Shown here: positions 1 to 4,871 of the stretch, piece after piece
Layout: each line of letters starts with the position of its first letter
Position numbering within the stretch: the stretch's first letter is position 1
Origin: Alphaproteobacteria bacterium
GTDB lineage: Bacteria > Pseudomonadota > Alphaproteobacteria > UBA9219
Assembly (NCBI GenBank): GCA_028865155.1
Contig: JAGWKW010000095.1
Location: 1-5,656, forward strand
DNA length: 5,656 bases
Direction of reading: 5' to 3'
Notes under the pieces: generated by a model
Seen by the model: only the letters and a program-made list of their open reading frames with translations
What the model was told of the DNA's origin: nothing
The model's database searches: none
Made by a program: the position numbers and the translations under genes

Positions 1-1
1 C

Positions 2-1324
2 CAACGTCCGTCTGTCGATGTTCCTGCATCCTATAAAGAAAGCTATGGCGAGTGGAGGCAGGCTGCACCGCAGGATGAAAATGATCGCGGTGCATGGTGG
101 TCGATTTACCACGACTCCGTTCTCGACGGTTTGGAACAACAGCTTGTTCTATCGAACCAGAATCTCAAAGCTGCCGAGGCTGCCTACCGTCAAGCCAACG
201 CTGTAACGGATGAAACGCGCAGCGCCTTGTTTCCATCCCTGACGCTTAATTCATCGTCTGGACGCCAAAATGGAACGATGCCGACACCTGTAGCTGCCGA
301 TAGTCTCTATGGCACAGCCTCATGGATGCCGGATGTGTGGGGACGCATCCGGCGCGGGGTTGAAAGCGACGAAGCCAAAGCGCAAGCCAGTAACGCCGAT
401 CTCGCAGCCGCCAGGCTGTCGATGCAAGCGGCCTTGGCAACCAATTATTTTGATCTTCGCTCTCAAGATGAACTGAAGCACATCTATGACCAGATGGTAG
501 AGGTTAATCAGAAGGCCTTGGAACTTGCCCAACGGCACTATAACACCGGCATCGGCGATTTGACCGCTGTTTTGGCCGCGCAGTCGCAACTGGAAGATGT
601 GCAGTCCCAAGCTATCAACACCGGCGTTCGCCGTGCCAAGCTTGAACACGCTATTGCCGCCCTAATTGGCAAAACGCCCTCTGAATTTTCTCTGCCGCCA
701 GAACAGTTTACCGATGATGTGCCGGAGATGCCTGTGGGCTTGCCTTCGGCGTTGCTGGAACGACGCCCTGATATTGCATCATCCGAACGCATGGTGGCAG
801 CGGCCAATGCCCAGATCGGCGTGGCAAAGGCAGCGTGGTTTCCTGACCTGACGCTTTCGGCCTCATCGGGTTACACCAGCATGGCGTTGAATAAGCTGCT
901 GCAAATATCCAACAGCTTCTGGGCTTTTGGCCCGGCTTTGGCCGAAACTTTATTGGATGGCGGAGCGCGTGAAGCCCGCGAAGAACAGGCTAACGCTGCT
1001 TACGATCAAAGCGTTGCCAATTACCGGCAAAGCGTTCTGACCGCTTTCCAGCAGGTAGAGGACAATCTCGCCGCCATACGCATTTTGACCGAACAACAGA
1101 AAGTCAAAGAACAATCCGTTATCCATGCGCGAACCATCGAACGCCTCATGGCGCATCATTACATGGATGGGCTTGAATCCTACAACAACGTCCTGATGGC
1201 CAAAACCGCCAGCCTCGAAGCTGAACGGTCTTTGCTGGCAATTCGCCAAGAACGTATGGAATCGAGCGTTGCACTCATTCAGGCTTTGGGTGGCGGGTGG
1301 GATCGACGCCACGATAAAGACTGA
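2..1324 (+). CDS. RND efflux outer-membrane lipoprotein, NodT/OprM family (5' end cut by window)
   Basis: This is the outer-membrane channel component of a tripartite RND-type efflux system; the family forms trimeric beta-barrels with a long periplasmic alpha-helical tunnel that docks on a periplasmic adaptor and an inner-membrane pump. The frame is open from base 2 and gives 440 residues. Family signatures in order are RGAWW near residues 30-34, ALFPSLTL near 75-82, SWMPDVWGRIRR near 107-118, RRPDIASSER at 254-263, NAQIGVAKAAWFPDLTL at about 269-285, GPALAETLLDGG at about 311-322, and a terminal ALGGGW. Two outer-membrane-efflux repeats are therefore present. The internal TTG at 131 is not the start, because conserved family sequence lies upstream of it. 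Family members run to roughly 470-500 residues, so only the signal peptide, lipobox cysteine and a few residues are missing. The adaptor and pump genes would be expected upstream. Substrate cannot be told. Its C-terminus looks intact, so the neighbouring phage block does not truncate it. Confidence 0.93.
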   Translation, partial: QRPSVDVPASYKESYGEWRQAAPQDENDRGAWWSIYHDSVLDGLEQQLVLSNQNLKAAEAAYRQANAVTDETRSALFPSLTLNSSSGRQNGTMPTPVAADSLYGTASWMPDVWGRIRRGVESDEAKAQASNADLAAARLSMQAALATNYFDLRSQDELKHIYDQMVEVNQKALELAQRHYNTGIGDLTAVLAAQSQLEDVQSQAINTGVRRAKLEHAIAALIGKTPSEFSLPPEQFTDDVPEMPVGLPSALLERRPDIASSERMVAAANAQIGVAKAAWFPDLTLSASSGYTSMALNKLLQISNSFWAFGPALAETLLDGGAREAREEQANAAYDQSVANYRQSVLTAFQQVEDNLAAIRILTEQQKVKEQSVIHARTIERLMAHHYMDGLESYNNVLMAKTASLEAERSLLAIRQERMESSVALIQALGGGWDRRHDKD

Positions 1325-1329
1325 GTCTT
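1317..1329. other. Short inverted repeat at the convergent gene junction
   Basis: AAGAC (1317-1321) and GTCTT (1325-1329) flank TGA, which is the stop codon of the efflux gene. It makes a 5-bp hairpin with a 3-nt loop. It is symmetrical and lies in the 21-nt gap region between convergent genes, so it could weakly slow transcription from either side, but there is no good U-tract on either strand. I regard it as a weak signal. Confidence 0.25.
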
Positions 1330-1345
1330 ATTGAGTTTTGAATAG

Positions 1346-1579
1346 CTATCTACAGTCTCTCAGTTGTTGCCGTACAATGGCGTAATCCGTAAGCGCGGAA
1401 ATGGAGGCGCTTTTCTTATTCATGTCTTTGACCTCTTTGGCCAGCTTTTTCTGAAACTCATGGCTATATTCTTTGATTGGTGGACAGACGCAATTGGAGT
1501 TAGAATTTCCCGTCGCGCAGCTGGTCAACAAGCTCATCACGAGTACGAGGGGCAGTAAGCGTGGCTTGAAGTTGGGCAT
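1346..1579 (-). CDS. Outer-membrane spanin lipoprotein, Rz1-like (o-spanin)
   Basis: This 77-residue protein is the likely outer-membrane half of the two-component spanin that fuses inner and outer membranes in the last step of lysis. The N-terminus is a lipoprotein signal: a basic start (K5, R7), a hydrophobic run (residues 8-18), and lipobox L-T-S-C with the lipidated cysteine at 21. Ala at +2 favours outer-membrane sorting. The mature part (57 residues) has CVCPPIKEYSHEFQ near 30-43, a lysine-rich helix, and a terminal DYAIVRQQLRDC. I chose the ATG at 1579 because GGAGAT sits a few bases upstream and because it gives the signal peptide at the very N-terminus. The frame is open back to 1735, but that would bury the signal 52 residues in. 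The gene begins inside the i-spanin gene in another frame, with an 80-nt overlap, then runs past its end. This is the overlapping Rz/Rz1 arrangement. It is the last phage gene before the host efflux gene. Confidence 0.86.
   Translation of the reverse strand: MPNFKPRLLPLVLVMSLLTSCATGNSNSNCVCPPIKEYSHEFQKKLAKEVKDMNKKSASISALTDYAIVRQQLRDCR
1391..1420 (+). terminator. Possible intrinsic terminator for the efflux gene, antisense inside the o-spanin gene
   Basis: AAGCGC (1391-1396) pairs with GCGCTT (1407-1412) across a 10-nt loop, and a T-rich tract TTTTCTTATT follows (1411-1420). It lies about 67 nt past the efflux gene stop on the same strand, where a terminator is expected. It is embedded in coding sequence of the oppositely oriented spanin gene, so it may be chance. 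The stem is only 6 bp. Confidence 0.33.
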
Positions 1580-1739
1580 TTTTGATCTCCATGGCTTTTT
1601 GAAGTTGGTCGTAGCGTTCGGCGTTGCGGCCTTCTTGGCGGGCACCGAGCAGGATGGCGGTGACGGAAGCCGCGATAGCGCCCCATCCGATGAGGCGCAT
1701 CGCGTTGCTGGAAAGCCAGCCGGTGAGGATGGCAAACAT
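1500..1739 (-). CDS. Inner-membrane spanin, Rz-like (i-spanin)
   Basis: This 79-residue protein has the topology of the inner-membrane spanin subunit. A hydrophobic segment at about residues 14-32 is followed by a charged, helix-forming periplasmic region (ARQEGRNAERYDQLQKAME onward) that should form a coiled coil, and a short C-terminal TRDELVDQLRDGKF of the kind seen at the ends of Rz-like proteins. It would be anchored in the inner membrane and bind the periplasmic end of the Rz1-like lipoprotein encoded out of frame across its 3' half. Its ATG shares one base with the TGA of the upstream lysis gene (TGATG), which suggests translational coupling. A purine-rich GGAAAGG lies about 10 nt upstream. 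At 79 residues it is shorter than lambda Rz (about 150), but short i-spanins are common. An alternative start at Met14 would leave the membrane segment intact but loses the TGATG coupling. Confidence 0.78.
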   Translation of the reverse strand: MFAILTGWLSSNAMRLIGWGAIAASVTAILLGARQEGRNAERYDQLQKAMEIKNAQLQATLTAPRTRDELVDQLRDGKF

Positions 1740-2401
1740 CAGCGCAACCCTTTCCGGCGGTCGTCAATCCGCGCCCAGATCATGACGCCGATGCCGATCA
1801 GCGTGACGGATAGAAGCAGCCATTTTACGCCATCGAGATACGGCGCGATGCTGAGCAACGCGTCGCGCGCGGGATCGACGCTTTCGCGTACCGCTTCCAG
1901 AACGCCGACACCAACCGTGGCAGCCGTCGCGGTTTGACCGCCTTTGACGGTGCGGCTTTGCTGCAGATTTTGCACTGGTGGTTCGACACCGGCCAGCACC
2001 AACGCCTTGTCGATTTGCGCGTCGGTGTAAGGCTGCTGGCCGTTTTCCTGAAGGATGATGGCTTTGACCACCGGCTTCAGGTCGGTATAACTATGCATGT
2101 TGACGCTTTGGCTGGCGGTAAAGCCTGTTTTGGCCACCACTTCGGCGACATAGGCGTTGGTTTGGTTCTCATTTGGCGGCGCCCACCGTCCGATCAGGTC
2201 GTTGACGGTCTGAAGCCCGTATTTGTCCTGATAGGTGATCAGCGTACGGGCGATGGCGCGGATGCCGTAGATCGGGCTTTGGAAGACGAAGAAATCGGCA
2301 TCCGTTTGCTGCTCCGCCAATCCTTGCCACGGATCCTTGGATTTGCGGATATTGCCGGGGTTGTTGTTGCGCATGCCGCGCGATGGGATGGTCGTGGTCA
2401 T
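1739..2401 (-). CDS. Phage lysis/virion protein, P5-like (NNPGNIR family), with C-terminal membrane anchor; endolysin candidate
   Basis: This 220-residue protein is the best candidate for the cell-wall enzyme of the lysis cassette. Residues 8-20 carry RGMRNNNPGNIRK, followed by W25QGL, then FQSPIYGIRA and a helical region with GRWAPPNENQT (about 91-101) and Y103VAEV. That pattern marks a phage family often annotated as virion or structural protein P5, with a presumed lysozyme-like fold. A linker rich in Ala, Thr and Val follows at about 145-180. A hydrophobic helix at 194-210 comes next, and the protein ends in a basic tail, RIDDRRKGLR. There is no N-terminal signal peptide. Start at 2401 is backed by AGGAG about 7 nt upstream. 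It follows the terminator pair and is coupled to the i-spanin gene by TGATG. Enzymatic activity is inferred from position and family. I cannot name the catalytic residue, and a virion-associated role remains possible. Confidence 0.75.
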   Translation of the reverse strand: MTTTIPSRGMRNNNPGNIRKSKDPWQGLAEQQTDADFFVFQSPIYGIRAIARTLITYQDKYGLQTVNDLIGRWAPPNENQTNAYVAEVVAKTGFTASQSVNMHSYTDLKPVVKAIILQENGQQPYTDAQIDKALVLAGVEPPVQNLQQSRTVKGGQTATAATVGVGVLEAVRESVDPARDALLSIAPYLDGVKWLLLSVTLIGIGVMIWARIDDRRKGLR

Positions 2402-2405
2402 AAAC

Positions 2406-2412
2406 TTCTCCT
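2406..2412 (-). promoter_or_regulatory. Strong ribosome binding site of the lysis gene
   Basis: CAGGAGAA on the - strand lies 4-5 nt before the ATG at 2401. It is the best Shine-Dalgarno match in the phage block. It stands immediately after the terminator pair, so the lysis gene has its own efficient entry site and is not coupled to the gene before it. Confidence 0.7.
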
Positions 2413-2426
2413 GTTGCTGGACAAAG

Positions 2427-2453
2427 AAAAAGGCCGCCTTGTCAGGTGCGGCC
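2427..2453 (-). terminator. Second of two tandem intrinsic terminators before the lysis genes
   Basis: On the - strand, GGCCGC (2453-2448) pairs with GCGGCC (2437-2432) around a 10-nt loop and runs directly into a U-tract (A-tract 2427-2431 on +). It is GC-rich and U-tailed. It lies 26 nt upstream of the lysis gene start, so it would limit transcription into the lysis genes. Its loop contains ACCTGA, which can pair with an arm of the first hairpin. Confidence 0.7.
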
Positions 2454-2457
2454 CACC

Positions 2458-2479
2458 AAAAAACCTGATACGATCAGGT
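2458..2479 (-). terminator. First of two tandem intrinsic terminators, just after the XhlA-like gene
   Basis: On the - strand, ACCTGAT (2479-2473) and ATCAGGT (2469-2463) form a perfect 7-bp stem with a CGT loop, followed by a run of six U (2463-2458, the first shared with the stem). It begins 3 nt beyond the stop codon at 2482. The structure has the classic rho-independent form and would end, or partly end, the tail-operon transcript here. Confidence 0.8.
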
Positions 2480-2481
2480 GT

Positions 2482-2718
2482 TCAACGTGGCGCGAACCAC
2501 CGCAAAAGATTGTCGAGCGCGAAACCACCGATCGCGCCGAGTGCAAGAATGACGGCGAAACCGCCTTTCCATCGGCTGGCGGTGCGGTCGAGATCGGCCA
2601 GTTTGGTATCCATGCCATCGAGCTTGGTCTTGAGTTCGCTCACGGCGGTGGTCAGGGCGGCGACTTGCGCCTCCAGCCTGCCAATGCTGCGGAAATACTC
2701 GATGTCATTGGGATTCAT
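2482..2718 (-). CDS. Small coiled-coil plus single-membrane-segment protein, XhlA-like; possible holin-type lysis protein
   Basis: This 78-residue protein has a predicted coiled coil at about residues 10-50 (RLEAQVAALTTAVSELK followed by two more LD/LAD heptads). A single hydrophobic segment follows at about 54-72 (GGFAVILALGAIGGFAL), with an aromatic and basic end, LLRWFAPR. This is the topology of hemolysin XhlA-type proteins that phages place next to endolysins, where they help release the enzyme or open the membrane. Its place just before the wall-lysis gene agrees with that. I chose the ATG at 2718 because AGAGGAA lies at proper spacing. An in-frame ATG at 2763 would overlap the stop of the previous gene (ATGA) and add 15 proline-rich residues, but has no good ribosome site. 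No multi-pass holin is visible elsewhere in the window, so this protein may carry the holin role. Membrane topology is clear; function is inferred. Confidence 0.72.
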   Translation of the reverse strand: MNPNDIEYFRSIGRLEAQVAALTTAVSELKTKLDGMDTKLADLDRTASRWKGGFAVILALGAIGGFALDNLLRWFAPR

Positions 2719-2759
2719 GTCGGGTTCCTCTGGTTCCGGCGGATTGCATCTTGAAGGGA

Positions 2760-3068
2760 TCATGTTCCGACCACCGTGACGAATGTTTGCGCTGCGCTGG
2801 TTTTACCCGTTCCATTGCCGACGGCGGCAATAGCGGTTTGGGCGATGTCGGCAATACCGGAGCCGTTGCCAACGGTGACGAGGCTGGTTCGTTCAATGCT
2901 GGCGATGCCAGAGCCGTTTCCCACCGTGGTGACGGTGCCTGCGGCAACGCTAACGCGCCGCGCCCCGTCGCCCACGGTAACGAGGGCGATCTGCTCGACG
3001 TCTACGACCGTGGGCATCAGGCGGATTCCAAACCAAGCTGGCAGAGATTTACGGTTGATGGCGTCCAT
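2760..3068 (-). CDS. Small phage tail-region protein built of 17-residue tandem repeats
   Basis: This 102-residue protein is dominated by repeats. After a short head (MDAINRKSLPAWFG) comes one degenerate unit at 15-31, then four clear units at 32-48, 49-65, 66-82 and 83-99, each starting V-G-(N/D)-G. The clearest is VGNGSGIADIAQTAIAA. The chain ends with VGT. Alternation of hydrophobic and small or polar residues suggests stacked short beta-strands or a fibrous shaft. Val/Thr/Gly-rich repeat proteins are common among tail-tip genes of phages and prophages, but I recognise no named family. The start at 3068 overlaps the jelly-roll gene by 52 nt in another frame and has GGTGGGG just upstream. 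A second ATG at 3017 forms a TGATG junction with that gene's stop and would give an 85-residue protein that begins inside the first, degenerate repeat. Either is possible. The role is probably in the tail or adsorption apparatus; this is inferred from position only. Confidence 0.66.
   Translation of the reverse strand: MDAINRKSLPAWFGIRLMPTVVDVEQIALVTVGDGARRVSVAAGTVTTVGNGSGIASIERTSLVTVGNGSGIADIAQTAIAAVGNGTGKTSAAQTFVTVVGT
2772..2975 (-). repeat. Four tandem 51-nt coding repeats (17 codons each)
   Basis: Four consecutive 51-nt units, in frame, encode residues 32-99 of the small repeat protein, each opening with the codons for V-G-N/D-G. A fifth, strongly diverged unit lies just upstream (2976-3026), recognisable by the Asp at position 9 and Gln at position 12 shared with the unit at 66-82. 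The copies differ enough at the base level to show they are old or have been under selection to vary. Confidence 0.8.
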
Positions 3069-4099
3069 GCCCCACCGCCCGGTGCTTGCGGAAATGTGGC
3101 CGAGAGGTACCAGAACGCCGCGCCCGTGGTCAGGACAAAGGACGATGAGACATCATCGACGCCGTTCACACGGGCATGCAGTTTCAAATTCCGTGAACCG
3201 GAATCCTCCTTGCGGGCGCAGGCGGTGACGACGATCCCGTCAATAACGGTGGGAGAACCTGGCAGATCGGTGATGTTGTAATAGTCAAAGGTACCGGTCT
3301 GGCTCGTGGAGTTGTAGGTGGTGGTCTGATAAGCCTGTCCATCGACTGCGGCCCAATTGGCGACTGCGCCACCAACGCGCGACCATTGGGTCTGGTCGCC
3401 CACCGCGTTGGGCAGGCTTGTCCAGACCGAACGCGGTGGAACCAAAGTGGTGGACGTATCGGTGCCATCGCTGGTGTAGGACACCAGATCGTCGATAACG
3501 ATATTCTGGCCGGAGGACTGATATCCGGCTGAAGTCATCGTGATGTACTGGAGTGCGAAGTTAATCCCCAGCGTGGCCGTAATAATCACACTGCCATTCA
3601 AGGCCAGCGTCAGCCAGCCGGAATGGGGATTGCAGGAAACGGAAAGCCAGTATTGAGTATTGCCGCTGACAACATAGGCTGCCGATGTCACCAGCACCGC
3701 GTTGTTCGAATTCTGCCGGATGCGGAATGTACCCGTATTATCGAGGGTGACACGAAACCCATCAGCACCTTGGCCACCCGCTTGGGTAGGCGGTGTCACA
3801 GTAAATTGGAAGAGATTGCCTTCACCGGCGGGGAGCGATGGTAAGAACCAGCCCATGCCCAGATAGCGTGTACCGATATTCGGCACTGCCCAAATCACGC
3901 CGCTGTTGACAAAGTTACCGAGATTAAGCGCTTTCGAGGTCACGCCGCTGCCCTGCAACGAGCGCACGCCCGTTGTGGTGGAGATGCTCATGAAGTTGCC
4001 GTTGGAGAGCTGGGCCGTCCACGGTTGGGATATCTGGGCAAGGTCATTGACGGCGCCGAATTGCTCGAAGCCGCACGCCCATTCGAGGGTGAGAGTCAT
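3017..4099 (-). CDS. Phage tail protein with jelly-roll (LamG/concanavalin-like) domain and conserved C-terminal appendage domain
   Basis: This 360-residue protein appears to have two beta-rich domains. Residues about 1-208 look like a lectin-type jelly roll: a short opening EWACGFEQF, alternating strands, an NTQYWLSV strand, SGWLTLALNGSV, and a closing NIVIDDLVSY. Such domains often bind sugars or the cell surface. Residues about 220-360 match a C-terminal domain common in phage tail proteins: TSLPNAVGDQTQWSRVGG, the VDG...Y segment, YNITDLP, then I-V-V-T-A-CARKEDSGSR, and a closing AWTPSTVNLCQLGLE. No signal peptide or enzyme motif is visible. The start is 6 nt after the stop of the previous gene, with only a weak GGG ribosome site, so translational coupling is likely. 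Its last 52 nt overlap the repeat-protein gene in another frame. The likely role is a structural or receptor-contact part of the tail tip; carbohydrate binding is an inference from fold type. Confidence 0.77.
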   Translation of the reverse strand: MTLTLEWACGFEQFGAVNDLAQISQPWTAQLSNGNFMSISTTTGVRSLQGSGVTSKALNLGNFVNSGVIWAVPNIGTRYLGMGWFLPSLPAGEGNLFQFTVTPPTQAGGQGADGFRVTLDNTGTFRIRQNSNNAVLVTSAAYVVSGNTQYWLSVSCNPHSGWLTLALNGSVIITATLGINFALQYITMTSAGYQSSGQNIVIDDLVSYTSDGTDTSTTLVPPRSVWTSLPNAVGDQTQWSRVGGAVANWAAVDGQAYQTTTYNSTSQTGTFDYYNITDLPGSPTVIDGIVVTACARKEDSGSRNLKLHARVNGVDDVSSSFVLTTGAAFWYLSATFPQAPGGGAWTPSTVNLCQLGLESA

Positions 4100-4105
4100 G
4101 GCGTT

Positions 4106-4861
4106 TTACCCAACATAAAGCGCGCTAAACCGGAAATTCGTAGAGGCGGCATAAGTTGTCGTCAGGGAATTTGCGGTCGATCCCGATGCCGTCGGTGTCA
4201 GGTGATAGCCCGTGATGGCTTTGTTGGCGGTAGCGTTGTTGGCCTGCGCGTCCGTCGTGCCGGGGATTGATGAGGGATAGGTTGTCGCACTTTCGGTCAT
4301 GATCGCGCCGATAATCAGGCCGGTGGTCGCCAAGGCATAGGCCGAAAGCGTGGCGGTCGTGTTGGTTCCATCAGAAAACCAGCAAAACGGCATAAGCATG
4401 GCGCCTGCCGACAGTTCGAAGATCACTAGTGCCGTATTGCCAGCGGAGATAGGATTCTGCGTTGCGCTTTCGCCCGAACCCGCGATCTTCATGAACATGT
4501 CCGTCCATGTCGTGCCACTGCTGTCGATAAGGGTGCTTTTGATCCAGCCGCTTCCTGCGTTGAAGTTCCCACCGCCCGTGATGGCGACTAGAAGATTGCC
4601 GGATGTCGGCGCGGCACCAAAGGTCGCCCCTGTAATCGACGATCCTGCGGCGGCCGCGCTCTGCACAACGCTTGCGGCACCTGGAGTGGCTGAACTCGAC
4701 GGATTGACTTGCACCCATGCGGTGCCGCTCCAGACCATCGTGTTGCCAGTGTCCGTCTCGTAATAAAACGCCGTCGCGCCCGAAGGTATGTTGGGCGTCG
4801 TCGGACGCGCGGCATGCGTACCGCGCCCGAAATAATCGGTGATCATGGTCGAAGCGGTCAT
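4106..4861 (-). CDS. Phage tail appendage protein with a fibre-type N-terminal module
   Basis: This 251-residue protein starts with a module at about residues 19-53 (RPTTPNIPSG, YYETDTG, W-S-G-T-A-W) of the kind found in many tail-fibre and baseplate-associated proteins, where it is thought to mediate assembly or surface contacts. After an Ala/Ser-rich linker (54-80), the remainder is Gly/Ser/Thr-rich with beta-strand character (LLVAITGG, ALVIFELSAGAM, FRFSALYVG at the very end) and resembles a single jelly-roll-like sheet domain. I do not recognise a named family for that part. The stop of the preceding gene overlaps its ribosome site (TGAGGAAAAC just before ATG), which supports start at 4861 and coupling. 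Met6 is a less likely start. Low charge and high Ser/Thr fit a secreted or virion-surface protein. Function in host recognition is inferred from gene order. Confidence 0.74.
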   Translation of the reverse strand: MTASTMITDYFGRGTHAARPTTPNIPSGATAFYYETDTGNTMVWSGTAWVQVNPSSSATPGAASVVQSAAAAGSSITGATFGAAPTSGNLLVAITGGGNFNAGSGWIKSTLIDSSGTTWTDMFMKIAGSGESATQNPISAGNTALVIFELSAGAMLMPFCWFSDGTNTTATLSAYALATTGLIIGAIMTESATTYPSSIPGTTDAQANNATANKAITGYHLTPTASGSTANSLTTTYAASTNFRFSALYVG

Positions 4862-4871
4862 GTTTTCCTCA
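4862..4871 (-). promoter_or_regulatory. Ribosome binding site merged with upstream stop codon
   Basis: The sequence TGAGGAAAAC precedes ATG at 4861. The TGA ends the fibre gene and its last two bases are part of the GAGGA ribosome site of the next gene. This fixes the start at 4861 and implies that ribosomes ending the first gene feed the second. Confidence 0.75.

Noticed and set aside
131..133. TTG at 131 as start of the efflux gene
   Set aside because: The frame is open to base 2 and encodes conserved family sequence (RGAWW region) upstream, so the gene simply begins outside the window.
1325..1345. Attachment site core or tRNA at the gene junction
   Set aside because: The 21-nt gap contains no tRNA, and no matching direct repeat is seen within the window; the other prophage end is not visible.
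2719..2763. N-terminal extension of the XhlA-like protein from ATG 2763
   Set aside because: It adds a proline-rich stretch without a ribosome site; the ATG at 2718 has AGAGGAA at the right distance. The ATGA overlap keeps it as a minor possibility.
2772..2975. CRISPR array
   Set aside because: The 51-nt units are contiguous, in frame and diverged, with no spacers; they are coding repeats.
3017..3068. Programmed -1 frameshift fusing the jelly-roll and repeat proteins
   Set aside because: The frames are related by -1, but I see no slippery heptamer in the overlap, and the first protein already ends in its usual domain ending.
1473..3281. Long + strand open frames at 1473-1937, 1934-2779 and 2751-3281
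   Set aside because: They lie antisense to well-supported phage genes, lack recognisable domains and good ribosome sites, and result from the base composition of the opposite strand.
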